DNA from: a bacterium | Lineage (GTDB): Bacteria; Patescibacteriota; Patescibacteriia; Patescibacteriales; GWC2-42-12 | Direction of reading: 5' to 3' | Length of the DNA: 20,046 nucleotides | Assembly (NCBI GenBank): GCA_030655095.1 | Contig: JAURWF010000049.1 | Span: 1 to 20,046, forward strand | Part shown: positions 1 through 6,957 of the stretch, in pieces | Layout: each line of letters opens with the position of its first letter | Position numbering within the stretch: position 1 is the stretch's first letter | Translations under genes and position numbers: made by a program | Notes under the pieces: model-generated | What the model saw: only the letters and a program-made list of their open reading frames with translations | Database searches by the model: none | What the model was told of the DNA's origin: nothing

Positions 1-460
1 GTTTTAATTAATAACGGTAATGGCACGTTTGCCACAAAAGTAGATTATGAAACAGGCGTATCTTCATATTCTGTTACTATGGGTGATGTTAATGGTGATG
101 GTAAAAATGATCTGGCTGTGACTAATGGGGACAACAAGACAGTTTCTGTTTTAATTAATAACGGTAATGGCACGTTTGCCACAAAAGTAGATTATGGAAC
201 AGGCACATTCCCAATGTCTGTGGCCATAGGTGATGTTAATGGTGATGGTAAAAATGATCTGGCTGTGGCTAATAATAATCCTAGTAATGTTGCTGTTTTA
301 ATTAATAACGGTAATGGCACGTTTGCTACAAAAGTAGATTATGGAACAGGCGAACGCTCAATATCTGTTGCTATAGGTGATGTTAATGGTGATGGTAAAA
401 ATGATCTGGCTGTGGCTAATAATCTCTCTGGTAATGTTTCAGTTTTAATTAATAATGGTA
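1..460 (+). repeat. Tandem 147-bp repeat (49 aa, FG-GAP units)
   Basis: The landmark gttttaattaataa recurs at 1, 148, 295 and 442, an exact 147-bp period, and adjacent units are close to identical at the DNA level. The fourth copy breaks off about 18 bp in, where InlB-type repeat sequence begins. An in-frame unit length means copies can be gained or lost without frameshift. Confidence 0.9.
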
Positions 461-2748
461 TAAATAGCGCAAAAACAGTCACTGCTAATTTCACGTTGCT
501 TACATATGCGCTTACAGTTGCAAAATCTGGTACAGGTTCAGGAACAGTAGCAAGCGCTCCAACAGGAATTAGTTGCGGGACTGATTGTTCAGAAAGTTAT
601 GATTATGGTAAGTCTGTTACTTTAACGGCAACTCCTGCAACTGGCTCTGAATTTACTGGTTGGTCGGATGTTGCGTGTCCAGGAACAGGAGTTTGTATGG
701 TGACTATAAATAGCGCAAAAACAATTACTGCTAATTTTAAATTGCTTACATATGATTTTAAGGTTGAAAGAGCTATATATTATGACTCAGGAAGTACTCC
801 TGTAGATGCAGGATCAATAACAGTAACAAACACTAATAAAGAAATTAATTGTGGCAGTAATTGTTCTAAAAATTATGATTATGGCACATCTGTTACTCTA
901 ACAGCAAATACTGTTTCTCCTTTTGTGTTTACTGGTTGGTCTGGAAATTGTGTTGTTGGCGTACCTGCAAATGTTTGTGTTGCAACTATTGATAGCGCAA
1001 AAACAGTTATAGCTAATTTTACATTACCCGCATATGTACTTACAGTTGCAAGAGCAGGTACAGGAAAAGATTCTGGAACAGTAATAAGCATTGACACAAA
1101 AATTAATTGTGGTACTAGTTGTCAAGGAATTTATAATAATAATACATCTATTACTTTAACCGCAAATGTTTTGGCAGGTTCTAAATTTGCTGGTTGGTCA
1201 GGTGGTGGTTGTAGCGGAATTGGAGATTGCGAAGTAACTATAGACAGCGCAAAAACAGTTACTGCTAATTTTGAATTGCTTACATTAACAGTTCAAAGGA
1301 TAGGCACAGGTAGAAATTCAGGAACAATAACAAGTGTTTCAGCAGGAATTAGTTGTGGAACAGATTGTTCAGAGACTTATAATTACAATGCACCAATTAC
1401 TTTAACCGCGAATGTTTTAGCAGGTTCTAGATTTGTTGGCTGGTCAGGTGGTGGTTGTAGTGGAGCAGGAGCTTGTGATGTAACTATGGACAGTGCAAAA
1501 ACAGTTTCTGCTAATTTTGAGTTACTTAAATTAACAGTTGAAATAGATCGTACTGGCACAGGGTCAGGAATAATAACAAGCGCTCCTGCAGGAATTAGTT
1601 GCGGAACTGATTGTTCAGAGGTTTATAATAATAATACGTCAGTTGTTTTAACGGCGACTCCTTTAGCTGGTTCTAAATTTGTTGGTTGGGATACTGGTTT
1701 TGGTGATTGTAAAAGCAGTGGAGTTGGAACTTGTACTGTGATTATGGATAAAGAAAGAGATGCTGTAGCTAAATTTGAGTTGCTTACGCTTACAGTTATA
1801 AAAACTGGAACGACTGAAATATATGGAGTAGGCCCAACAATAATAGATTCAAAAATTGGAACAGTAGCAAGCGCTCCCGCAGGAATTACAAAAATTAATT
1901 GTGATATTAATAGCGTTAATTGTTCAGAGGTTTATAATTATGGCACATCAGTTGTTTTAACAGCAACTGCTACAAATGGCGGTAAATTTACCGGTTGGTC
2001 TGGTAGCGGTTGTAGTGGAACTGGAACTTGTATTGTAACTATGGACAGCTCAAAAACAGTTACAGCTAATTTTGATTCATGTGGTGGAACTGTAAAGGAT
2101 TCTGGTAGTACGCAACTTTATAAAACAGTAAAAATTGGTAATCAATGTTGGATGGCAGAAAATTTAAATACAGGAACAATGATAACTGCAGACAGAAATC
2201 AGTCAAAAGAGGTAGTAAATAAAATAGAAAAATATTGCTTTGGTTATAAGAATAGTAATAGTGATAGTATTAGTGGTGAAACGAATTGTACTAATTATGG
2301 TGGATTATATCAATGGAATGAAGCAATGAATTATTCTACAGCACAAGGAGTACAAGGTATTTGTCCAACTGGTTGGCACATACCAACAGTTGCAGAGTGG
2401 GGTGTAATGGAAATGGCTTTGGGTATGACATCATATGATGCTAATAGTCTCGCTAGTGCTTGGAGAGGAGCTGCACAGGCAGTAGGAGATAAGATGAAAA
2501 AAACAGGGCTTTGTGGAGGTAGAAATCCTTCTCTTTGTGGCACCTCGGGTTTTGATGCTGTGATGTCTGGCAAAGGTCGCTTTGCACATAGTACTTTAGT
2601 TTGGTATGGTTGGTCGTCTACTTCTCTTAGTATAAATGTATATATCAGAGCATTAACCACTTCAACTAGTCAATCATTACTCGCAGGAGTATATCACAGC
2701 TTAGAAGCTAAGACTAATGCTTATAGTATTCGTTGTCTTAAAAATTAA
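1..2748 (+). CDS. Large surface/adhesin-like protein: FG-GAP repeats, InlB-type repeats, C-terminal FISUMP domain (5' truncated by window)
   Basis: The frame is open from base 1, so the gene starts upstream; the first internal ATG (79) lies inside a repeat and is not a credible start. 915 residues are visible. Nt 1-~460 encode FG-GAP/VCBS-type units with the calcium-loop-like motif GDVNGDGKNDLAV. Nt ~460-2080 encode six divergent InlB-B/'bacterial repeat' units, each with a CGxxCxE-like Cys pair, an FxGW motif, a second Cys pair and a D/NSAKTVxANF end. Nt ~2080-2748 match the FISUMP (Fibrobacter succinogenes major paralogous) domain: VKIGNQCWMAENLN, CPTGWHIPTVAEW and the terminal RCLKN. Such proteins are normally exported and cell-surface; the paired cysteines suggest disulfides formed outside the cell. 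The signal peptide is outside the window. Adhesion is inferred from architecture only; the FISUMP and repeat assignments are firm. Confidence 0.85.
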   Translation, partial: VLINNGNGTFATKVDYETGVSSYSVTMGDVNGDGKNDLAVTNGDNKTVSVLINNGNGTFATKVDYGTGTFPMSVAIGDVNGDGKNDLAVANNNPSNVAVLINNGNGTFATKVDYGTGERSISVAIGDVNGDGKNDLAVANNLSGNVSVLINNGINSAKTVTANFTLLTYALTVAKSGTGSGTVASAPTGISCGTDCSESYDYGKSVTLTATPATGSEFTGWSDVACPGTGVCMVTINSAKTITANFKLLTYDFKVERAIYYDSGSTPVDAGSITVTNTNKEINCGSNCSKNYDYGTSVTLTANTVSPFVFTGWSGNCVVGVPANVCVATIDSAKTVIANFTLPAYVLTVARAGTGKDSGTVISIDTKINCGTSCQGIYNNNTSITLTANVLAGSKFAGWSGGGCSGIGDCEVTIDSAKTVTANFELLTLTVQRIGTGRNSGTITSVSAGISCGTDCSETYNYNAPITLTANVLAGSRFVGWSGGGCSGAGACDVTMDSAKTVSANFELLKLTVEIDRTGTGSGIITSAPAGISCGTDCSEVYNNNTSVVLTATPLAGSKFVGWDTGFGDCKSSGVGTCTVIMDKERDAVAKFELLTLTVIKTGTTEIYGVGPTIIDSKIGTVASAPAGITKINCDINSVNCSEVYNYGTSVVLTATATNGGKFTGWSGSGCSGTGTCIVTMDSSKTVTANFDSCGGTVKDSGSTQLYKTVKIGNQCWMAENLNTGTMITADRNQSKEVVNKIEKYCFGYKNSNSDSISGETNCTNYGGLYQWNEAMNYSTAQGVQGICPTGWHIPTVAEWGVMEMALGMTSYDANSLASAWRGAAQAVGDKMKKTGLCGGRNPSLCGTSGFDAVMSGKGRFAHSTLVWYGWSSTSLSINVYIRALTTSTSQSLLAGVYHSLEAKTNAYSIRCLKN
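460..2080 (+). repeat. Six InlB-type repeat units within the surface protein gene
   Basis: The unit end, agcgcaaaaacagtta plus ctgctaattt and variants, recurs near 468, 714, 995, 1249, 1494, 1762 (diverged) and 2049. Units are roughly 245-290 bp and more diverged from each other than the FG-GAP units, though stretches such as ggaattagttgcggaactga are nearly shared between units 1, 4 and 5. Confidence 0.75.
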
Positions 2749-2784
2749 TTTATGTTAAAAAGCAATAAAAAATCAAAAACTAAA
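2733..2784 (+). repeat. Direct repeat copy A: end of FISUMP gene plus relic pyrG start
   Basis: 52 bp matching 4107-4158 at 47 positions. It covers the last codons of the FISUMP gene and then reads ATG (2752) MLKSNKKSKTK before diverging and stopping at 2797-2799. The true pyrG begins MLKNNKKIKTK. It therefore looks like a dead copy of the pyrG start. See copy B. Confidence 0.8.
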
Positions 2785-2814
2785 ATATTTATAATGTAAT
2801 ATTTTAGTTTTTGA
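2773..2814. terminator. 17-bp inverted repeat, probable terminator after the FISUMP gene
   Basis: Left arm 2773-2789 pairs perfectly with 2798-2814 around an 8-nt loop. The stem is almost all A/T and no clean T-run follows, so it is a weak intrinsic terminator at best. The left arm belongs to direct repeat copy A; the right arm does not. Confidence 0.5.
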
Positions 2815-2816
2815 AT

Positions 2817-2844
2817 TTGACAAATACAAATTATCTGATATTAT
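2817..2844 (+). promoter_or_regulatory. Sigma70-type promoter for the ATPase gene
   Basis: TTGACA (2817-2822), 16-nt spacer, TATTAT (2839-2844), with an extended -10 TG at 2836-2837. Transcription would start near 2851, about 22 nt before the ATG. A 7-bp inverted repeat (caaatac 2821-2827, gtatttg 2845-2851) brackets the -10 and could be an operator. Confidence 0.7.
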
Positions 2845-2872
2845 GTATTTGTAAGTTATTTTTTTTGAAAAT

Positions 2873-4081
2873 ATGAGTATTATTAGAGAAATAACAAAAA
2901 AAGCTGAAAAATATTTGAAAGATCCGGAAATAATGCTTTTTATCGGAGCAAGACAGGCAGGAAAGACTACAATTTTGAAACAATTAAAAGATATATTAAT
3001 AGGAGAAAAGAAACAAGTTTATTTTCTAAATTTAGAGGATTTGGACTATTTAGATCTTTTAAATAAGTCTCCGAAAAATTTATTAAAGATTTTTACCCTA
3101 GATTTAAATGTAACTAATTATATTTTTATTGATGAAATTCAGTACCTCAAGAATCCATCTAATTTTTTAAAATATTTGTACGATGAATATAGTGGTGGAA
3201 TAAAATTAATTGTTTCAGGCTCCTCAGCTTTTTATTTAGATAAAAAATTTAAAGATTCTTTGGCTGGTAGAAAAAAAATATTTTATGTTCGTACTTTATC
3301 GTTTAGGGAATTTTTATTATTTAAAAATGAAGAGAATTTAGCAAAAAGTGATTTTGCTTTGTCAAGTTTATCTGAAAAAGAAGCTTTATCACTTTATTTT
3401 AGGGAATATATAATTTATGGTGGTTATCCGCGCGTTGTTTTGTCTTCTTTAGTGGAAAAGGAAGACGTTCTGCGGGAAATCGCTTTTTCTTATATTAAAA
3501 AAGATATTTTTGAAGCAAACATTAAACAGGAAGAAGTATTTTATAGATTATTTAAGATATTTGCATCTCAAATAGGTAGTTTGGTTAATTCTTCTGAATT
3601 AGCTACAACATTAGGGGTTTCTAAGACAACTATTGATAATTATTTGTATGTAATGCAGAAATCTTTTCATATTATTCTTTTAAAACCATTTTTTCGAAAT
3701 ATCAGAAAGGAAATAACTAAGATGCCAAAAGTATATTTTTTAGATATGGGTTTGCGTAATTTTTTTATGAATAATTTTAAAAGCTTTGAAGAAAGAGAGG
3801 ATAAGGGGAGTCTTTTAGAAAATGCTACACTTTGTCAGCTTTTAGAAAAATACAACGAAGATTCTATAAGATTTTGGCGGACAATTCAAAAAAATGAAAT
3901 TGATTTTATTACCAAAGAAAAAAATGCTTTTGAGGTAAAAGTTAGTGAGGATAAATTTAATGAGAAAAACTATAAAATTTTTTTGAAAAGTTATCCTGAT
4001 ATAGATTTATCTATTATTACAATGGATAAAGAGAAAGAAAAATCTGGGCATTATAAAATTTTTGATGTTTGGGAAATATAA
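2873..4081 (+). CDS. AAA+ ATPase with C-terminal DUF4143
   Basis: 402 aa, standard length for this family. Walker A GARQAGKT (residues 25-32), Walker B YIFIDEIQ (83-90), and a sensor-like VSGSSAFYL follow. The C-terminal part carries the DUF4143 hallmarks, with EIDFITK and EVKVS near the end resembling a PD-(D/E)xK-type core (EvDfv...EvK). A winged-helix-like segment (SSELATTLGVSKTTIDNYL) lies between. The biochemical role of the family is not established; many copies per genome are common in AT-rich and candidate-phylum bacteria. It has its own promoter and is flanked by a 52-bp direct repeat, suggesting later insertion between the FISUMP gene and pyrG. No Shine-Dalgarno precedes the ATG. 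Family assignment is firm, function unknown. Confidence 0.88.
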   Translation: MSIIREITKKAEKYLKDPEIMLFIGARQAGKTTILKQLKDILIGEKKQVYFLNLEDLDYLDLLNKSPKNLLKIFTLDLNVTNYIFIDEIQYLKNPSNFLKYLYDEYSGGIKLIVSGSSAFYLDKKFKDSLAGRKKIFYVRTLSFREFLLFKNEENLAKSDFALSSLSEKEALSLYFREYIIYGGYPRVVLSSLVEKEDVLREIAFSYIKKDIFEANIKQEEVFYRLFKIFASQIGSLVNSSELATTLGVSKTTIDNYLYVMQKSFHIILLKPFFRNIRKEITKMPKVYFLDMGLRNFFMNNFKSFEEREDKGSLLENATLCQLLEKYNEDSIRFWRTIQKNEIDFITKEKNAFEVKVSEDKFNEKNYKIFLKSYPDIDLSIITMDKEKEKSGHYKIFDVWEI

Positions 4082-4106
4082 TAAAATTATTTTACCTAGT
4101 GTGCGT

Positions 4107-4158
4107 TTGTCTTAAAAATTCATTTATGTTAAAAAATAATAAAAAAATAAAAACTAAA
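4107..4158 (+). repeat. Direct repeat copy B: FISUMP-end relic plus genuine pyrG start
   Basis: The 4107-4120 part is identical to the last codons of the upstream FISUMP gene (2733-2746). The 4126-4158 part is the functional pyrG start. In one frame 4099-4116 reads SVRLS-stop, resembling a FISUMP protein end; in the pyrG frame it reads CLKN. With copy A it brackets the ATPase gene. Confidence 0.8.
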
Positions 4159-5784
4159 TATATATTTGTAGTTGGTGGGGTTATTTCTGGCGTAGGTAAG
4201 GGAATAACCTGCGCTTCTATTGGTAGGATTTTAACATCAAATGGATATAATGTAAGTGCTATAAAGATTGATCCGTATATTAATCTTGACGCAGGCACTA
4301 TGAATCCAGTTGAACATGGAGAGGTTTTTGTTACTGAAGATGGAGATGAAACGGATCAAGATATTGGAAATTATGAACGTTTTTTAAACAAAAATATCTA
4401 CAAAGAAAATTACATGACAACTGGCCGTGTTTATCAGACCGTTATTAATAAAGAAAGAAATTTAGAATATAAAGGTAAATGCGTTGAAGTTGTGCCACAT
4501 ATTCCAGAAGAAGTTATTAGAAGAATAAAATTAGCAGTTGAAAAAGAAAAAGCGGAAATTATGTTAGTAGAAATTGGAGGTACTGTTGGCGAATATCAAA
4601 ATTTATTATTTTTAGAAGCAGCTAGAATGATGCATTTGGCTGAGCCAGAAAATGTTTTATTTATTATGGTTTCATATTTACCAGCCCCTGCAATTATTGG
4701 CGAGATGAAAACTAAACCAACTCAACGGGCTGTTAGAGATTTGAATTCAGCAGGAATTCAACCTGATTTTATTGTTGCTCGTTCTCAAGCAAGTATTGAC
4801 GCTCCACGTAAAAGAAAAATTGCTATTTTTTGCAATATTCAAGAAGAAGGAGTTATCGGAGCTCCTGATATTGATTCTATCTATGAAGTTCCGCTTAATT
4901 TTGAAAAAGATAATTTAGGCAAGAGGATTTTAGCAAAATTTAATTTACCAGACAGAGGCGGTGAATTAAAAGAATGGAGTGCAATGGTTAAAAAAATGAA
5001 AACAGCTATAAAAACTGTTAAAATAGGAATTATTGGAAAATATTTTGCTTCAGGCGATTTTTGTTTAACTGATTCTTATATTTCAGTAATAGAGGCAATA
5101 AAACATGGTGCGATAGCTAATAATTGTAAGCCGATTTTAGATTGGATTAATACTGAAGATGTGGAAAAAAATGGAATTGAAAGTTTAAAACAATATGACG
5201 GAATAATTATTCCGCAAGGATGGGGTTCTCGTGGTTCTGAAGGTAAAATTAGCGCTATTAAATATTGTCGTGAAAATAATGTTCCATATTTGGGCTTGTG
5301 TTATGGGATGCAGATGGCTGTAATTGAATTTGCTCGTAATGTACTTGGTTTTAAAAATGCTAATAGTGAAGAAATTGATCAAAATACTCCTTTTCCAGTT
5401 ATTCATATTATGTCTAATCAAAAAGAGGCGATTGATAAAAAACATTATGGTGGAACAATTAAAAAAGGTGGTTGGCCTTGCCAAATTATTCCAGATACGC
5501 ATTTGGCTATTGCTTATAAAAAGAAGTTTGGCAAGGAAACAGTGATTTCTGAGCGTCATCGTCATCGTTATGAGTTTAATAATGAATATCGTGAACAATA
5601 CGAAAAAGCTGGTTTTAAAATTTGTGGTGTTTCTCCAGATAATCAAATAGTTGAAGCAATAGAAATTACCAATCATCCTTTTTTTATTGGCACGCAATTT
5701 CATCCAGAATATATTTCTCGTCCATTAGATCCTCATCCATTGTTTGTGGAATTTATTAAAGTTTGTTTAGCAAAAAAGGATTAA
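4126..5784 (+). CDS. pyrG: CTP synthase (glutamine-hydrolysing)
   Basis: Converts UTP, ATP and glutamine to CTP, the last step of de novo pyrimidine nucleotide synthesis; cytosolic. 552 aa from ATG 4126, matching the usual ~540-550. Synthetase domain: P-loop VISGVGKGITCAS (19-31) and KIDPYINLDAGTMNPVEHGE (47-66). Glutaminase domain: nucleophile Cys392 in GLCYGMQ, and His526/Glu528 in FHPEY. A longer start at 4069 overlaps the ATPase gene and adds only residues encoded by the FISUMP-end relic, so 4126 is preferred. The oxyanion-loop region reads PQGWG, where many homologues have PGGFG; this is a mild departure. No promoter was found in the 44-nt gap, so it may be read through from the ATPase promoter. 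Confidence 0.97.
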   Translation: MLKNNKKIKTKYIFVVGGVISGVGKGITCASIGRILTSNGYNVSAIKIDPYINLDAGTMNPVEHGEVFVTEDGDETDQDIGNYERFLNKNIYKENYMTTGRVYQTVINKERNLEYKGKCVEVVPHIPEEVIRRIKLAVEKEKAEIMLVEIGGTVGEYQNLLFLEAARMMHLAEPENVLFIMVSYLPAPAIIGEMKTKPTQRAVRDLNSAGIQPDFIVARSQASIDAPRKRKIAIFCNIQEEGVIGAPDIDSIYEVPLNFEKDNLGKRILAKFNLPDRGGELKEWSAMVKKMKTAIKTVKIGIIGKYFASGDFCLTDSYISVIEAIKHGAIANNCKPILDWINTEDVEKNGIESLKQYDGIIIPQGWGSRGSEGKISAIKYCRENNVPYLGLCYGMQMAVIEFARNVLGFKNANSEEIDQNTPFPVIHIMSNQKEAIDKKHYGGTIKKGGWPCQIIPDTHLAIAYKKKFGKETVISERHRHRYEFNNEYREQYEKAGFKICGVSPDNQIVEAIEITNHPFFIGTQFHPEYISRPLDPHPLFVEFIKVCLAKKD

Positions 5785-5794
5785 TAAAATAATT

Positions 5795-5822
5795 TTGACA
5801 CACTTTTTCTTTGTGATATAAT
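5795..5822 (+). promoter_or_regulatory. Consensus promoter for the coiled-coil gene
   Basis: Perfect TTGACA (5795-5800), 16-nt spacer, perfect TATAAT (5817-5822) with extended TG at 5814-5815. Same layout as the promoters at 2817 and 6866(-). It starts only 10 nt after the pyrG stop; the start ATG is 5852. Confidence 0.85.
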
Positions 5823-5851
5823 GTTATTATAATTAAAACTATTAAAATAAT

Positions 5852-6376
5852 ATGACAAAAGAAGATTTACAACAAATATCTGGCCTATTAGATGAAAAGT
5901 TAGATCAGAAATTTAAAGAGAATAATAAAATTTTACGTGAAGAGATAAAAACAAGCAGTGAAATTTTACGCAAAGAAATAAAGACTAGCAATGAAATTTT
6001 ACGTGATGATTTTCGTAAAGAGATGAAGATTGGTAACGAGCTTTTACGTGATGATTTTCGTAAAGAGATGAAAACAAGCAGTGAAATTCTACGTGATGAT
6101 TTACGTAAAGAAATGAGAGATAATAACGAGGCTTTGTTAAGTAAGATTGAAAAAAAAATAGATGAGAAAATTGATGAATTTGCTATTATAGTTAATAGTG
6201 GTTTTGATGGTGTTAACGAACGTTTTGATAGAGTAGAAAATCGATTGGATTCTCTAGAAGAAGGCCATGATAGTATAAAATTGCGACTGGATAATATTGC
6301 TTATCGATTTGAAGTAGTTGATTTGCAAAAAAGAGTTAAGAATGTGGAAAATAAATTAAACATCCAATTTGCTTAA
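5852..6376 (+). CDS. Coiled-coil protein with 11- and 15-residue repeats
   Basis: 174 aa, highly charged, with no signal peptide or membrane segment. Residues ~28-92 are tandem units: two of 11 residues (ILREEIKTSSE, ILRKEIKTSNE), then three of 15 (ILRDDFRKEMKIGNE and variants). The longer unit is the 11-mer with four residues (DDFR-like) added. DNA periods are 33 bp then 45 bp. A second helical region follows with GVNERFDRVENRLDSLEEG. Both 11 (11/3) and 15 (15/4) are non-heptad coiled-coil periodicities. Expressed alone from a consensus promoter and ended by the terminator at 6407. No catalytic motif is visible; a scaffold or oligomerising role is only a guess. Confidence 0.8.
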   Translation: MTKEDLQQISGLLDEKLDQKFKENNKILREEIKTSSEILRKEIKTSNEILRDDFRKEMKIGNELLRDDFRKEMKTSSEILRDDLRKEMRDNNEALLSKIEKKIDEKIDEFAIIVNSGFDGVNERFDRVENRLDSLEEGHDSIKLRLDNIAYRFEVVDLQKRVKNVENKLNIQFA

Positions 6377-6406
6377 TAAAAATTAACTTAAGTTCTAAAT
6401 TAAAAT

Positions 6407-6438
6407 AAAAAATACCTCATAAGCATGAGGTATTTTTT
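6407..6438. terminator. Bidirectional intrinsic terminator
   Basis: 14-bp perfect stem (6407-6420 with 6425-6438), loop aagc, core atacctcat, with A-run on one side and T-run on the other. It sits between the convergent coiled-coil gene and rpmA and can serve both. Confidence 0.9.
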
Positions 6439-6482
6439 TGATAAGCGGTCTAATAATTTATATTGTAGTGGCAATATTTTTA

Positions 6483-6785
6483 TTATTTACTTTCTTTTTT
6501 CAAAATAGCTTGTGGTAAGACATTAACAATTTTGCTAGTTTTAAATTGACCATTAAATTTAAGCAATTTTTTAGTGGTGAATTTAACAAACCCTGCGATT
6601 GTTGAAAATAATGTATCATCTTTGCCAATTTTTACATTTAGTCCTGGATGATATTTAGTGCCACGTTGACGTATTAAAATAGAGCCAATTTTAGCATATT
6701 GACCATCTTGAAGTTTTACTCCTAAACGTTTACTTTCTGATTCACGACCCAATGTTGTTGAGCCACCAGCCTTTTTATGTGCCAT
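6483..6785 (-). CDS. rpmA: 50S ribosomal protein L27
   Basis: 100 aa, starting MAHKKAGGSTTLGRESESKR and containing the family blocks LGVK, ILIRQRGTKYHPG and GKDDTLFSTIAGFVKF. L27 lies near the peptidyl-transferase centre of the large subunit. The N-terminus begins directly at the mature form, without the cleaved extension known from Firmicutes. rplU (L21), its usual partner, is not adjacent. The ~15-residue C-terminal tail after KLLKFNG is not a conserved part of the family. It has its own promoter (6866-6893) and ends at the shared terminator. Confidence 0.97.
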   Translation of the reverse strand: MAHKKAGGSTTLGRESESKRLGVKLQDGQYAKIGSILIRQRGTKYHPGLNVKIGKDDTLFSTIAGFVKFTTKKLLKFNGQFKTSKIVNVLPQAILKKESK

Positions 6786-6865
6786 ATTGTATTAATCTTT
6801 TGAAGATTGTTTAAAAATTAAATTTAAAAAAATAATAACTAAAATTTTTCTTTAGCTATTTAATA

Positions 6866-6893
6866 ATAATAACAAAAGATATAGAATTGTCAA
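6866..6893 (-). promoter_or_regulatory. Promoter for rpmA
   Basis: On the - strand: TTGACA (6893-6888), 16-nt spacer, TATTAT (6871-6866), extended TG at 6874-6873. It gives a leader of roughly 75 nt before the rpmA ATG. Confidence 0.75.
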
Positions 6894-6915
6894 GGAATTT
6901 ATTATATGTTAAGCT
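6887..6915 (+). promoter_or_regulatory. Possible divergent promoter for the L,D-transpeptidase gene
   Basis: TTGTCA (6887-6892), 17-nt spacer, TAAGCT (6910-6915) preceded by extended TG (6907-6908). The -10 is weak. The -35 is essentially the same bases as the rpmA -35 read on the other strand. Confidence 0.35.
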
Positions 6916-6957
6916 TTTAATGTTAATTAATTTAGGAAAAAATAGTCTTTTATTATT

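Noticed and set aside
2331..2660. 109-aa ORF on the - strand inside the FISUMP domain
   Set aside because: Shadow of the conserved FISUMP coding frame; no independent start signal or family.
4069..4125. Upstream pyrG start giving 19 extra residues
   Set aside because: It overlaps the ATPase gene, and the added residues come from the FISUMP-end relic. ATG 4126 gives the usual length.
5185..5703. 172-aa ORF on the - strand inside pyrG
   Set aside because: It is antisense to a clearly conserved gene, has a composition typical of the complement of AT-rich coding sequence, and shows no motif.
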